From Pseudomonas ekonensis (lineage in GTDB: Bacteria; Pseudomonadota; Gammaproteobacteria; Pseudomonadales; Pseudomonadaceae), in contig NZ_JAHSTS010000001.1 in the NCBI RefSeq assembly GCF_019145435.1, forward strand, positions 1,440,001-1,504,000: a DNA stretch of 64,000 nucleotides, written 5' to 3'. Below are positions 27,775 through 38,654 of this stretch, one piece after another (within the stretch, counting starts at the first letter, position 1; every line of letters starts with the position of its first letter). The notes under the pieces are model-generated. The model was given only the letters and a program-made list of their open reading frames with translations. It made no database searches and had not been told where the DNA came from. The translations under genes were made by a program, and so were the position numbers.

Positions 27775-30700
27775 TCACTTGAGCAGCGCCTTCAGCGCCT
27801 CCAGCGGCAAGGGGCGGCTGTACAGGTAACCCTGATACAGGTGGCAGCCCAACCCTTGCAGGAATTCCAGCTGTTGCGGGGTCTCGACGCCCTCGGCGAT
27901 GATCTCCAGCGCCAGGCTGCGGGCCATGGCGACGATGGCACGGATGATCTCGGCGTCGTTGGGGTCGCTGGTGGCGTCGCGGATGAACGACTGGTCGATC
28001 TTCAGCGTGTCCACCGGCAGGCGCTTGAGGTAGGTCAGGGACGAATAGCCGGTGCCGAAGTCGTCCATGGCGAAGGTCACGCCCAGCTTCTTGAGGCGGC
28101 GCATCTTGCTGATGGTGTCTTCCAGGTTCTGGATCACGATCCCTTCGGTGATCTCCAGCTTCAGCAGCGAGCAGGGCAGGCCGTGGCCGGTCATGCTCTG
28201 CTCGATGCGTTCGACGAAGTCGTTCTGGCGGAACTGGCGCGGGCTGATGTTCACGCACAGGGTGAAGTTGAGCGGGTCGATCAGGTGCTCGGCGATCAGT
28301 TGCTTGAAGGCGTCGCAGGCCTCGTCGAGGATCCAGGTGCCGACCTCGAGGATCAGCCCGCTGTCCTCCAGCACCTTGATGAATTCGGCGGGGGACTGCG
28401 CGCCGAGCTCCGGGTGGTTCCAGCGCACCAGGGCCTCGGCGCCGATGATGCGGTTGTCCTTGGCGTCGATCTGCGGCTGGTAGTGCATGGTGAATTCGTT
28501 GCGCGACAGCGCCAGGCGCAGGTCGGTCTCCATGCGCTGGCGCTCGCTGGCCGCCTTCTGCATGGTGTTGTGGTACATCTGCGTGGTGTTGCGGCCGGAG
28601 TCCTTGGCCCGGTACAGCGCGATGTCGGCGCGCTTGAGCAGGTCGGTCGGGGTGGAGCCGTGGTCGGGGATCAGCGCCACGCCGATGCTCGGCGTCACTT
28701 GCAGGCGCTGGCCGTCGAGGAACATCGGCTCCGACAGCAGCTCGCGGATGGTGTCGGACAGCTCCCGCACCTGGCTGCTGACTTCGTTGCGCGTGCCCTC
28801 CAGGCCGCTGAGCAGCACCACGAACTCGTCGCCGCCCAGGCGCGCGACGGTGTCTTCCATGCGCACGCTGGCCTCCAGGCGTGCGGTGATGATCTTGAGC
28901 ACCGTGTCGCCGACCGGGTGCCCGAGGGAATCGTTGATGTGCTTGAAGTGGTCCAGGTCCAGGAACAGCAGCGCGCCGCGCAGGTTGTGGCGCTTGAGCA
29001 GGGCGATCTGCTGGCTCAGGCGGTCCATCAGCAGCGCGCGGTTGGGCAGGTTGGTCAGCGGGTCGTGGTAGGCCAGGTGGCGGATCTGCGCCTCGGCGTT
29101 CTTGAGCAGGCTGACGTCCCGGGCGGTGAGCAGCAGGCAGGCGGTTTCGTTGAGGGTGATCGGCTCCACCGAGACCTCCACCGTCAGCAGTTCGCCGCGC
29201 TTGTTGCGCCCGAGCATTTCCTGGTGGTGCACGCGGCCCTTGATCTGCAGTTCGGCCAACAGGGCCGAGCGCTGTTTCTCCTCGGCCCAGATGCCCACCT
29301 GGTACATGGTCTTGCCGATCACTTCGTCGGCGCGGTAGCCGGTGAGGCGGCAGAAACCGTCGTTGACCTCCAGGTAGCGCCCGGTGTCGCGTTCGCTGAT
29401 GGTGATGGCGTCGGGGCTGGAGTGGAACGCCTTGGCGAATTTCTCTTCGCTGGCCTTGAGCGCCGCTTCCGAACGCTGCTGCTGGGTGATGTCGCGCAGG
29501 GTGGTGACGATGCAGGGCTGGTTGCCGACGCTGATCTGGCGGCTGGAGATCACGCAGGTCAGGGACTGGCCGTCCTTGTGCTGGACGATGATCGCCACGT
29601 TGCTCAGGCCCTGCTCGCGGATCACCCGCTCGATGCGCTGCAGGCTCTTGGCCGAGGCGTCCCACAGGCCGATGTCTTCGGCGGTGCGGCCGATCACGTC
29701 GGCGGCGCTCCAGCCGAAGGTCTGGCTGAAGCTGGAGTTGATCTCGATGAATTCGCCGGTTTCCTGGCGGGTCACGCAGATCGGGTCGGGGCTGACCTGG
29801 AACAGCGTGGCGAATTTCTCTTCGGACGCCACCAGGCGCTGTTCGCGTTCGACCTGATCGGTGATGTCCAGCAGGGTGCCGGCCATGCGCAGGGGCACGC
29901 CGTTCTCGTCGCGGTAGAGGCGGGCGCGGCTTTCCAGGTAACGGGAACTGCCGTCGGGCAACTGCACGCGGTAGGTCAGCTGATAATTGCCCGCCGGGCC
30001 TTCGCGCAGGCTGCGGTAGGCGTCGCGCATGCTGTCGCGCTCCTCGCCGGGCACGCCTTCGAAGAACTCCTCGAACGATTCGTGGAAGGGCTTGGGCTCC
30101 AGGCCGTGCAGTTGCGCCGCCCGGGCCGAGCCGTAGAGCATGCCGGTGGGGATGTCCCAGTCCCAGGTGCCCAGCTGCGCCGAGTCCAGGGCCAGGTCCA
30201 GGCGCTCCTGGCTGTCCTTGAGGGCGTGCTCGGCGGCTTTGCGTTCGGTGGTGTCGAGGAACGTGCTGAGCAGGTACGGCTGGCCTTCGAGCTCGACCTT
30301 CTGCGCGCTGAGGATGCCGTCGTGGATCTGGCCGTTGCTGGCGCGAAACTGTACCTCGCGGCTGACCAGCTCGCCCTTGGCCTTGGTGGCCTTGACCAGC
30401 TCCGCCCGCTGCTCCGGGTGCACCCACAGGCCCAGTTCCAGGGTGGTGCGGCCGATGGCGTCCTGCACGGGCCAGCCGAACAGGCTTTCGAAATACTGGT
30501 TGGCTTCGCTGATCAGGCCGTCTTCCTGGCGGGTCAGCAGCACCATGTTGGGGCACAGGTGAAACAGTGTGGCGAAACGTTTCTCGGAACTGGTGAGGGC
30601 CTGTTCCCGCTGGCGCTGGTGGGTGATTTCGCGGATCACCCCGATCATTCGGGGCCGGCCGTGCTTGTCCGGCAGCAGGCTGCCGTTGATCTCCAGCCAG

Positions 30701-31053
30701 TGCAGGCTGCCGTCGGGCCAGCGGATGCGGTGGTGCATGGCCTGTTCCAGCGGGGCGCCGGCGATCACGGCATGGAAGGCGCGGACGGTCTTGGCCCGGT
30801 CTTCCGGCGGCAGCAGGTCGAGGTATTCCAGGTCTTCGGGCAGCGGTTGCCGCGGATCGAAGCCGAACAGCGCCTGGGTGCCGCGCGACCAGCTGATCTT
30901 GCCGCGCTCGATGTCCCAGTACCAGGCGCCCAGCCGCGCGCCGTTGAGCGCCGCCAGCAGCTGCGGCGCGCTTTCCCAGCTCTGCTCGGAACGCCGCGGG
31001 TCAATGGCCTGAATGCGTGGCATCGGCGGAATACGGTCGACAGATTTCGGCAT
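27775..31053 (-). CDS. Five-PAS GGDEF-EAL cyclic-di-GMP signalling protein
   Basis: Cytoplasmic multidomain regulator of 1092 residues, with no transmembrane segment found. Five PAS/PAC units occupy residues about 30-155, 155-285, 285-410, 410-530 and 530-660. The PAC tails read IGVIREITHQRQREQAL, STFLDTTERKAAEHAL, AGTLLDITDQVERE, VTTLRDITQQQRSEAAL and TARDVSLLKNAEA. A GGDEF domain with intact GGDEF (740-744) follows, then an EAL domain with EAL (873-875) and the catalytic loop DDFGTGYSSLTYL. Both catalytic motifs are complete, so it may be a cyclase and/or phosphodiesterase. Start at 31053 ATG; a second in-frame Met lies a few residues downstream (MPRIQAID), so the start is uncertain by about 10 residues. 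Confidence 0.93.
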   Translation of the reverse strand: MPKSVDRIPPMPRIQAIDPRRSEQSWESAPQLLAALNGARLGAWYWDIERGKISWSRGTQALFGFDPRQPLPEDLEYLDLLPPEDRAKTVRAFHAVIAGAPLEQAMHHRIRWPDGSLHWLEINGSLLPDKHGRPRMIGVIREITHQRQREQALTSSEKRFATLFHLCPNMVLLTRQEDGLISEANQYFESLFGWPVQDAIGRTTLELGLWVHPEQRAELVKATKAKGELVSREVQFRASNGQIHDGILSAQKVELEGQPYLLSTFLDTTERKAAEHALKDSQERLDLALDSAQLGTWDWDIPTGMLYGSARAAQLHGLEPKPFHESFEEFFEGVPGEERDSMRDAYRSLREGPAGNYQLTYRVQLPDGSSRYLESRARLYRDENGVPLRMAGTLLDITDQVEREQRLVASEEKFATLFQVSPDPICVTRQETGEFIEINSSFSQTFGWSAADVIGRTAEDIGLWDASAKSLQRIERVIREQGLSNVAIIVQHKDGQSLTCVISSRQISVGNQPCIVTTLRDITQQQRSEAALKASEEKFAKAFHSSPDAITISERDTGRYLEVNDGFCRLTGYRADEVIGKTMYQVGIWAEEKQRSALLAELQIKGRVHHQEMLGRNKRGELLTVEVSVEPITLNETACLLLTARDVSLLKNAEAQIRHLAYHDPLTNLPNRALLMDRLSQQIALLKRHNLRGALLFLDLDHFKHINDSLGHPVGDTVLKIITARLEASVRMEDTVARLGGDEFVVLLSGLEGTRNEVSSQVRELSDTIRELLSEPMFLDGQRLQVTPSIGVALIPDHGSTPTDLLKRADIALYRAKDSGRNTTQMYHNTMQKAASERQRMETDLRLALSRNEFTMHYQPQIDAKDNRIIGAEALVRWNHPELGAQSPAEFIKVLEDSGLILEVGTWILDEACDAFKQLIAEHLIDPLNFTLCVNISPRQFRQNDFVERIEQSMTGHGLPCSLLKLEITEGIVIQNLEDTISKMRRLKKLGVTFAMDDFGTGYSSLTYLKRLPVDTLKIDQSFIRDATSDPNDAEIIRAIVAMARSLALEIIAEGVETPQQLEFLQGLGCHLYQGYLYSRPLPLEALKALLK

Positions 31054-31122
31054 TGTTGACGGGCCTTGAGCTAATTTGGGCGTTAGGCACAGGGAAAGGC
31101 GGCTCTATAGGAGTAGCACAAG

Positions 31123-32013
31123 TTAGCCGTGAGTCCCTGGCAGATCGATTTGTGCATCCAGCAGGGCCATGAAGGCCCGCGCGGCGTTCGACAGCGTCCG
31201 TTCGGTGTGCAGGATATAGCCTAGCTGGCGACTGAGCTGTATGCCCGGCAAAGGTATGCGCGCCACCTGATCGTCGAGCATGGTGCGCGGCAGCACGCTC
31301 CAGGCGAGGCCGATGGAGACCATCATCTTGATGGTTTCCAGATAGTTGGTGCTCATGGCGATGTTCGGCGTCAGGCCCTGGGCCTCGAACAGCTTCTGCA
31401 CGATGTGGTGGGTGAAGGTGTTGCCGCCGGGGAACACTGCCGGATGGCCGGCGATGTCCGCCAGGTTGACGGCGCCGTTGCCGAGCAGCGAATGCTCCGG
31501 GGCGACCACGAAATCCAGTGGGTCGTCCCACACCGGCGTGGCCTTGACCAGCGCGTGGGGCTCCGGGGCCAGGGTGATGACCGCCAGTTCGGCCCGGCCG
31601 TGGAGGATTTCCTCGTAGGCCACTTCCGAATCGAGGAACTGAATGTCCAGCGCGACCTGTGGGTAACGGCGGGTGAATTCGCGCAGCAGCGGCGGCAGGC
31701 GGTGCAGGCCGATGTGGTGGCTGGTGGCCAGGGTCAGGCGGCCGCCGACTTCGCCGGTCAGGTTGGTCAGGGCCCGGCGGGTGTCGTCCAGCACGTTGAG
31801 GATCTGGTAGGCCCGCGGCAGCAGGGCCCGGCCGGCCTCGGTCAGGCCGACTTCGCGGCCCAGCCGGTCGAACAGGCGCACCTTCAATTGCTGTTCCAGG
31901 CCGGCGATGCGTTTGCTGACGGCCGGTTGCGTCAGGTGCAGGCGTTCCCCGGCGCCGGAGAAGCTGCCGGTCTCGGCGATCGCGATGAAGGCATTGAGGT
32001 TGGCCAGATCCAT
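31123..32013 (-). CDS. LysR family transcriptional regulator, divergent from leuC
   Basis: A 296-residue LysR-type regulator: helix-turn-helix FIAIAETGSFSGAGERLHLTQPAVSKRIAGLE spread over residues about 9-40, then a periplasmic-binding-like effector domain. It is divergent from the leucine operon (141-bp gap), and LysR regulators usually control the divergent neighbour. Its ligand is unknown, but a product or intermediate of leucine synthesis is plausible from context. Start ATG at 32013; the predicted protein is the normal length for the family. Confidence 0.93.
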   Translation of the reverse strand: MDLANLNAFIAIAETGSFSGAGERLHLTQPAVSKRIAGLEQQLKVRLFDRLGREVGLTEAGRALLPRAYQILNVLDDTRRALTNLTGEVGGRLTLATSHHIGLHRLPPLLREFTRRYPQVALDIQFLDSEVAYEEILHGRAELAVITLAPEPHALVKATPVWDDPLDFVVAPEHSLLGNGAVNLADIAGHPAVFPGGNTFTHHIVQKLFEAQGLTPNIAMSTNYLETIKMMVSIGLAWSVLPRTMLDDQVARIPLPGIQLSRQLGYILHTERTLSNAARAFMALLDAQIDLPGTHG

Positions 32014-32030
32014 TTTAGTATTCCAGTTGG

Positions 32031-32085
32031 TTATTCAAAGCATAAAAAATATGAATTTGAGTTATTCAATCTAACGCCATAGGAT
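32031..32085 (+). promoter_or_regulatory. Divergent LysR/leuC regulatory region with leuC promoter
   Basis: A direct repeat TTATTCAA occurs at 32031-32038 and 32062-32069. An inverted pair ATTCA/TGAAT (32033-32037 and 32052-32056) flanks AT-rich DNA, as expected of a LysR target. For leuC a possible sigma-70 promoter is TTGAGT (32057-32062) - 17 bp - TAGGAT (32080-32085). The gap lies between the LysR start (32013) and the leuC start (32155). Confidence 0.5.
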
Positions 32086-32154
32086 CGACCTCACAAGCCA
32101 AAGGGTTATCGATAAGCCCAGGGCATAGAAACAAGCTGATGAGGAAACCGTCTG

Positions 32155-33585
32155 ATGGCCGGCAAAACGCTCTACGACAAGCTCTGGGATTCGCATTTGG
32201 TCAAGCAGCGCGACGATGGTTCGGCGCTGATCTACATCGACCGTCACATCATCCATGAAGTGACCTCGCCGCAAGCCTTCGAAGGCCTGCGTCTGGCCGG
32301 GCGCAAGCCGTGGCGCATCGATGCCAACATCGCGACCCCGGACCACAACGTGCCGACCACGCCGGAGCGCAAGGGCGGCATCGCCGCCATCGCCGACCAG
32401 GTCTCGCGCCTCCAGGTCCAGACCCTCGACGACAACTGCGACGAATATGGCATCGTCGAATTCAAGATGAATGACGTGCGTCAGGGCATCGTGCATGTGA
32501 TCAGCCCCGAGCAGGGCGCGACCTTGCCGGGCATGACCGTGGTCTGCGGCGACTCCCACACCTCCACCCACGGCGCGTTCGGCGCGCTGGCCCACGGCAT
32601 CGGCACCTCCGAGGTCGAGCACGTGCTCGCCACCCAGTGCCTGGTCGCCAAGAAAATGAAGAACATGCTGGTGCGCGTCGACGGCCAATTGCCGTTCGGC
32701 GTGACCGCCAAGGACATCGTCCTGGCCGTGATCGGCAAGATCGGCACCGCCGGCGGCAACGGCCACGCCATCGAGTTCGCCGGCAGCGCCATCCGCGACC
32801 TGTCCATCGAAGGCCGCATGACCATCTGCAACATGTCCATCGAGGCCGGCGCCCGCGTGGGCCTGGTGGCGGCGGACGAAAAGACCGTCGAATACGTCAA
32901 GGGCCGTCCGTTCGCGCCCAAGGGCGCGCAGTGGGAGCAGGCGGTCGAGGCCTGGAAGGACCTGGTGTCCGACGCCGACGCCCGTTTCGACACCGTGGTC
33001 GAGCTCGACGCCGCGCAGATCAAGCCGCAGGTCAGCTGGGGCACGTCGCCGGAAATGGTGCTGGCCGTTGACCAGAACGTGCCGGACCCGGCCAGGGAAG
33101 CCGATCCGGTCAAGCGCGACTCCATCGTCCGCGCCCTGAAGTACATGGGCTTGACCGCCAACCAGGCGATCACCGACATCCAGCTCGACCGCGTGTTCAT
33201 CGGTTCCTGCACCAACTCGCGGATCGAAGACCTGCGCGCGGCGGCCGAGATCGCCAAGGGCCGCAAGGTGGCCTCGACCATCAAGCAGGCCATCGTGGTG
33301 CCGGGCTCGGGCCTGGTGAAGGCCCAGGCGGAAGCCGAAGGCCTGGACAAGATCTTCCTGGAGGCCGGTTTCGAATGGCGCGAGCCGGGCTGCTCGATGT
33401 GCCTGGCGATGAACCCGGACCGGCTGGAGTCCGGCGAGCACTGCGCCTCGACCTCCAACCGCAACTTCGAAGGCCGTCAGGGCGCCGGTGGCCGCACCCA
33501 CCTCGTCAGCCCGGCCATGGCCGCTGCGGCGGCGGTGAACGGTCGTTTCATCGACGTTCGTGAATTGATCCAGGGAGCACAGTAA
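32155..33585 (+). CDS. leuC: 3-isopropylmalate dehydratase large subunit
   Basis: Isomerises 2- to 3-isopropylmalate in leucine synthesis, together with LeuD. It is 476 residues, aconitase family. Iron-sulfur cluster cysteines are in [13 protein letters not shown] and [11 protein letters not shown]; the substrate loop [27 protein letters not shown] has the conserved S-H-T and [16 protein letters not shown] is near the C-terminus. Start at 32155 with GAGGAAAC upstream. It overlaps nothing and is followed by leuD after 2 bp. Confidence 0.98.
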   Translation: MAGKTLYDKLWDSHLVKQRDDGSALIYIDRHIIHEVTSPQAFEGLRLAGRKPWRIDANIATPDHNVPTTPERKGGIAAIADQVSRLQVQTLDDNCDEYGIVEFKMNDVRQGIVHVISPEQGATLPGMTVVCGDSHTSTHGAFGALAHGIGTSEVEHVLATQCLVAKKMKNMLVRVDGQLPFGVTAKDIVLAVIGKIGTAGGNGHAIEFAGSAIRDLSIEGRMTICNMSIEAGARVGLVAADEKTVEYVKGRPFAPKGAQWEQAVEAWKDLVSDADARFDTVVELDAAQIKPQVSWGTSPEMVLAVDQNVPDPAREADPVKRDSIVRALKYMGLTANQAITDIQLDRVFIGSCTNSRIEDLRAAAEIAKGRKVASTIKQAIVVPGSGLVKAQAEAEGLDKIFLEAGFEWREPGCSMCLAMNPDRLESGEHCASTSNRNFEGRQGAGGRTHLVSPAMAAAAAVNGRFIDVRELIQGAQ

Positions 33586-33587
33586 CC

Positions 33588-34232
33588 ATGAAGGCTTTCA
33601 CTCAACACCAGGGACTCGTCGCGCCGCTGGACCGTGCCAACGTCGACACCGACCAGATCATCCCCAAGCAATTCCTCAAGTCGATCAAACGCACCGGCTT
33701 CGGCCCCAACCTGTTCGACGAATGGCGCTACCTCGACGTGGGCCAGCCGTACCAGGACAACTCCAAGCGGCCGCTGAACAAGGACTTCGTGCTCAACGCC
33801 GAGCGCTACCAGGGCGCCAGCGTGCTGCTGGCCCGGGAGAACTTCGGTTGCGGCTCCAGCCGCGAACACGCGCCATGGGCGCTGGACGAGTACGGTTTCC
33901 GCAGCATCATCGCGCCGAGCTACGCCGACATCTTCTTCAACAACAGCTTCAAGAACGGCTTGCTGCCGATCATCCTGAGCGAAGAAGAAGTCGATGAGCT
34001 GTTCAGGCAGGTCGAGGCCGAGCCGGGCTACCAGTTGCAGATCGACCTGCAGGCGCAGACCGTGACCCGCCCGGACGGCAAGGTGCACCGCTTCGAGATC
34101 GACGCGTTCCGCAAGCATTGCCTGCTCAACGGCCTGGACGACATCGGCCTGACCCTGCAGGACGGCGACGCGATCGCCTCGTTCGAAGCGGCGCACCGCA
34201 AGAGCCAGCCGTGGTTGTTCCGCGACGCGTAA
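33588..34232 (+). CDS. leuD: 3-isopropylmalate dehydratase small subunit
   Basis: Small subunit of isopropylmalate isomerase, 214 residues, the normal length. Swivelling-domain signatures: [20 protein letters not shown] and [20 protein letters not shown], then the substrate-binding FKNGLLPI. Start at 33588 lies 2 bp after the leuC stop, with GGAGCAC as ribosome binding site. The leuC-leuD-methyltransferase-leuB order is a known Pseudomonas arrangement. Translation of leuD is probably coupled to leuC. Confidence 0.97.
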   Translation: MKAFTQHQGLVAPLDRANVDTDQIIPKQFLKSIKRTGFGPNLFDEWRYLDVGQPYQDNSKRPLNKDFVLNAERYQGASVLLARENFGCGSSREHAPWALDEYGFRSIIAPSYADIFFNNSFKNGLLPIILSEEEVDELFRQVEAEPGYQLQIDLQAQTVTRPDGKVHRFEIDAFRKHCLLNGLDDIGLTLQDGDAIASFEAAHRKSQPWLFRDA

Positions 34233-34259
34233 CTGATTCGGGATTCATGTTGCCTGCGC

Positions 34260-34417
34260 CGGCCTCATCGCTGGCAAGCCAGCTCCCACAGTGATTTGCG
34301 GTGTTCACAAAACTGTGGGAACTGGCCGAACAGGCACAACGAGATCAAGGGAAACTCCCACAGTGATTGGCGGTGTCCGCAAAACCTGTGGGAGCTGGCT
34401 TGCCAGCGATGAGGCCG
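34260..34417. repeat. REPIN-type inverted REP pair between leuD and the methyltransferase gene
   Basis: CGGCCTCATCGCTGGCAAGC at 34260 recurs as its reverse complement GCTTGCCAGCGATGAGGCCG at 34398-34417, with GTGGGAGCT and AGCTCCCAC arms in between. The spacer holds the repeated phrases CTCCCACAGTGATT (34281 and again at about 34357). Inserted in an otherwise continuous leu cluster. Confidence 0.75.
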
Positions 34418-34451
34418 TAACAGGCACAACAAGATCAAGGGAAAGTCCACC

Positions 34452-35219
34452 ATGAGCACCACCGCCCAGCACACCCAGGTCGTACAGAAACAGTTCGGTG
34501 AACAGGCCGCCGCCTACCTGAGCAGCGCCGTTCACGCCCAAGGCGCCGAGTTCGCGCTGCTGCAGGCCGAACTGGCCGGGCAGGGCGGGGCACGGGTGCT
34601 GGATTTGGGCTGCGGTGCGGGCCATGTGAGCTTTCACGTCGCCGCCCTGGCCAAAGAAGTGGTGGCCTACGACCTGTCGCAGCAGATGCTCGACGTGGTC
34701 GCGGCCGCCGCCGTCGACCGGGGCCTGGGCAACATCGTCACGGTGAACGGCGCCGCCGAGCGCCTGCCGTTCGCCGACGGCGAATTCGATTTCGTGTTCA
34801 GCCGCTATTCGGCGCACCATTGGAGCGACCTCGGGCTGGCCCTGCGCGAAGTCCGGCGGGTGCTCAAGCCCGGTGGCGTGGCGGCGTTCATCGATGTGCT
34901 GTCGCCCGGCAGCCCGCTGTTCGACACGTACCTGCAAAGCGTCGAAGTGCTGCGCGACACCAGCCATGTGCGCGACTATTCGGCCGGCGAGTGGCTGCGC
35001 CAGGTCAGCGAGGCCGGTCTGCACACCCGCAGCACCGCGCGCCAGCGCCTGCGTCTGGAATACAACAGCTGGGTCGAGCGCATGCGCACGCCCGAGGTGA
35101 TGCGCGCCGCGATCCGCCAGTTGCAGCAGTCGATGGGCAACGAAGTGCGCGAATATTTTGAGATTGAGGCCGACGGTTCGTTCAGTACAGATGTACTGGT
35201 GCTGATGGCCGAACGCTGA
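34452..35219 (+). CDS. Class I SAM-dependent methyltransferase inside the leu cluster
   Basis: A 255-residue methyltransferase of the UbiE/Methyltransf_11 type. SAM motif I VLDLGCGAGHVSFHVA (residues about 49-64), YDLSQQML, NGAAERLPFADGEFDFVFSR (motif II) and VRRVLKPGGVAAFIDVL (motif III). The substrate is unknown; small-molecule (perhaps quinone or acid) methylation is the usual role of this fold. It lies 219 bp after leuD and 57 bp before leuB; the REPIN element upstream makes co-transcription with leuCD uncertain. Its presence inside the leu genes is conserved in Pseudomonas but is not explained by leucine chemistry. Confidence 0.93.
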   Translation: MSTTAQHTQVVQKQFGEQAAAYLSSAVHAQGAEFALLQAELAGQGGARVLDLGCGAGHVSFHVAALAKEVVAYDLSQQMLDVVAAAAVDRGLGNIVTVNGAAERLPFADGEFDFVFSRYSAHHWSDLGLALREVRRVLKPGGVAAFIDVLSPGSPLFDTYLQSVEVLRDTSHVRDYSAGEWLRQVSEAGLHTRSTARQRLRLEYNSWVERMRTPEVMRAAIRQLQQSMGNEVREYFEIEADGSFSTDVLVLMAER

Positions 35220-35276
35220 ATACATTTTTCCGGGCGCGCCGGTCAGCGGCGCACCGACTGAAGACATGAGGAAAGC

Positions 35277-36359
<1,083 letters not shown>

Positions 36360-36425
36360 TCTCTCGGGCCCGCTGCGAAATTCAATGCGAAGCAGCGGCC
36401 CACTTTTCAAGAAGGTGTAGTTGCG

Positions 36426-37538
36426 ATGAAACGTGTAGGTCTGATCGGTTGGCGCGGCATGGTCGGTTCCGTGCTCATGCAGCGGATGCTGGAAGAGCAG
36501 GATTTCGATCTTATCGAGCCGGTGTTTTTCACCACTTCCAATGTCGGTGGCCAAGGCCCGTCCGTGGGCAAGGACATTGCTCCGCTCAAGGACGCTTACA
36601 GCATTGAAGAGCTCAAGACCCTCGACGTGATCCTGACCTGCCAGGGCGGCGACTACACCAACGAAGTCTTCCCCAAGCTGCGCGAAGCCGGCTGGCAGGG
36701 CTACTGGATCGACGCGGCGTCCAGCCTGCGGATGAACGACGACGCGGTGATCATCCTCGACCCGGTCAACCGCAAGGTCATCGACCAGCAGCTCGACGCG
36801 GGCACCAAGAACTACATCGGCGGCAACTGCACCGTCAGCCTGATGCTGATGGGCCTGGGCGGCCTATTCGAGGCCGGCCTGGTGGAGTGGATGAGCGCCA
36901 TGACCTATCAGGCGGCGTCCGGCGCCGGCGCGCAGAACATGCGTGAGCTGATCAAGCAGATGGGCGCGACCCACGCCGCCGTGGCCGACCAGCTGGCCGA
37001 CCCGGCCAGCGCGATCCTGGACATCGACCGCCGCGTGGCCGAAACCATGCGCAGCGAAGCCTACCCGACCGAGAACTTCGGCGTGCCGCTGGCCGGCAGC
37101 CTGATCCCGTGGATCGACAAGGAACTGCCGAACGGCCAGAGCCGCGAAGAGTGGAAGGCCCAGGCCGAGACCAACAAGATCCTGGGCCGCTTCAAGAGCC
37201 CGATCCCGGTCGACGGCATCTGCGTGCGCATCGGCGCCATGCGTTGCCACAGCCAGGCGCTGACCATCAAGCTGAACAAGGACGTGCCGATCGCCGACAT
37301 CGAAGGGCTGATCAGCCAGCACAACCCTTGGGTCAAGCTGGTGCCGAACAACCGCGACATCAGCATGCAGGAGCTGAGCCCGACGAAAGTCACCGGCACC
37401 CTGAACATCCCGGTCGGCCGTCTGCGCAAGCTGAACATGGGTTCGCAGTTCGTCGGTGCGTTCACCGTCGGCGACCAACTGCTGTGGGGCGCGGCCGAAC
37501 CGCTGCGTCGCATGCTGCGGATCCTGCTGGAGCGTTGA
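36426..37538 (+). CDS. asd: Aspartate-semialdehyde dehydrogenase
   Basis: Reduces aspartyl phosphate to aspartate semialdehyde, the branch point to lysine, methionine, threonine and diaminopimelate. It is 370 residues (gammaproteobacterial long form). N-terminal Rossmann motif [18 protein letters not shown]; the catalytic Cys135 is in [32 protein letters not shown] contains the active-site His region. Start at 36426 follows AGAAGGTG. It sits 66 bp after leuB, and this leuB-asd order is common in Pseudomonas. A terminator follows at 37558. Confidence 0.98.
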   Translation: MKRVGLIGWRGMVGSVLMQRMLEEQDFDLIEPVFFTTSNVGGQGPSVGKDIAPLKDAYSIEELKTLDVILTCQGGDYTNEVFPKLREAGWQGYWIDAASSLRMNDDAVIILDPVNRKVIDQQLDAGTKNYIGGNCTVSLMLMGLGGLFEAGLVEWMSAMTYQAASGAGAQNMRELIKQMGATHAAVADQLADPASAILDIDRRVAETMRSEAYPTENFGVPLAGSLIPWIDKELPNGQSREEWKAQAETNKILGRFKSPIPVDGICVRIGAMRCHSQALTIKLNKDVPIADIEGLISQHNPWVKLVPNNRDISMQELSPTKVTGTLNIPVGRLRKLNMGSQFVGAFTVGDQLLWGAAEPLRRMLRILLER

Positions 37539-37557
37539 TCCGACGCTGAGACGAACG

Positions 37558-37591
37558 AACCCGCACCTTGCCGAAGGTGCGGGTTTTTTCT
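37558..37591 (+). terminator. Rho-independent terminator of asd
   Basis: 12-bp stem AACCCGCACCTT / AAGGTGCGGGTT with a GCCG loop, then TTTTCTTG. It lies 20 bp after the asd stop. On the opposite strand it also could act on nup. Confidence 0.88.
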
Positions 37592-37601
37592 TGCCCGGCG
37601 G

Positions 37602-38639
37602 TCAGGCGTCGGGCACGCCCTTTTCCCACACCGGCCAGTGCTCGAGGATGTCCTGCACCAATGGATTGCCCGTGCGGTAGAGGTTTTCCAGGGCCGGCGC
37701 GAAGCCGCCCTGATCGGCGTACTTGAGCAGGTTGTCCACTTCGCTGCCGCCCGGCGCGGGGCGGTCGAAGTCCGAGCCGGCCCGCACCACCGCCAGGCGC
37801 TGCACGTCCACCCGGCCTTCGCGGCTGGCGCGCAGCAGGGCCTCGTAGGTGGAGTTGTCTTCCTGCTGGGTGGTGCAGTATTCGCCCTTGCCGTCGGTCA
37901 GCAGCCGCGTCCAGACCTCGGCCCGTTCGCTCAGGCGGGTGCCGGAGAACCACGTGTTGCCCGCCAGCGTGTCGCAGCGCGTCACCGTCGGCGGCTGGTT
38001 GGCCGGGGCCTGCGGGTACTTCAGGCGCCAGGCCGCCGACTCCTTGCTCTCGCTGAGCGTGACATGGCGGCTCAGGGCAAAGGCCTTGGCCTGCAGCCGC
38101 GGGTTGAGCTCGAACACTTCGGTCTTGTAGTCCAGCGGCGGCTTTTCGTTTGGCCCGCGGGTGTTGATGCCCAGGTAGCCGGTCGGCCAGTCCTTGGGCG
38201 CGTCACGGGCGTCCAGCTCCCACTGGGTGCCGAACTCCACCAGGTAGTGCGCCCATGCGGCGGTGCCGAGGGTGCCGTGCCTGGGGCTGATGCCGGCGAT
38301 GCCGGCGATCAGGAAGTAGCTCTTGCGCAGGTCGAACTGCGGCGACAGGGCCAGGGCCAGGGTCGAGGCGGCGGCGTTGGTCTGGCCCATGCCGGTGACC
38401 ATCAGGCACACCTGCTGCGCATTGCAGCGCACCGTCGGGTACTCGGCCGACAGCCCCGGCACGCGCACTTCCCGGGTCAGGTGCAGGCGGTCGATCCAGT
38501 GCTGCGCCTCGGGGGCGAACATGGTGATCAGCACCACCTTGGGCCGCAGCGGCCCGGGTTGGGCCGGCGCGGTCGCCGCCCAGGCGGTGGAAGAGAGCAG
38601 GGCCGCAGCGGCCAGGGAAACACGCATCATTGCCTTCAT
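37602..38639 (-). CDS. Purine nucleoside permease (NUP family), secreted
   Basis: A 345-residue protein of the NUP family with an N-terminal signal peptide (VSLAAAALLSSTAWAATAPAQ, cleavage near residue 21). The mature part looks like a nucleoside-phosphorylase fold: VVLITMFAPEAQHWIDRL, VTGMGQTNAAASTLALAL, FLIAGIAGISPRHGTLGTAAWA. NUP proteins were described as nucleoside transporters, but the fold points to a periplasmic nucleoside-binding or -cleaving role. It starts 15 bp before the tsx stop codon on the same strand, so the two form an operon. Function by context: uptake of nucleosides together with Tsx. Confidence 0.88.
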   Translation of the reverse strand: MKAMMRVSLAAAALLSSTAWAATAPAQPGPLRPKVVLITMFAPEAQHWIDRLHLTREVRVPGLSAEYPTVRCNAQQVCLMVTGMGQTNAAASTLALALSPQFDLRKSYFLIAGIAGISPRHGTLGTAAWAHYLVEFGTQWELDARDAPKDWPTGYLGINTRGPNEKPPLDYKTEVFELNPRLQAKAFALSRHVTLSESKESAAWRLKYPQAPANQPPTVTRCDTLAGNTWFSGTRLSERAEVWTRLLTDGKGEYCTTQQEDNSTYEALLRASREGRVDVQRLAVVRAGSDFDRPAPGGSEVDNLLKYADQGGFAPALENLYRTGNPLVQDILEHWPVWEKGVPDA

Positions 38640-38654
38640 GAAAACCTCCTGTGA

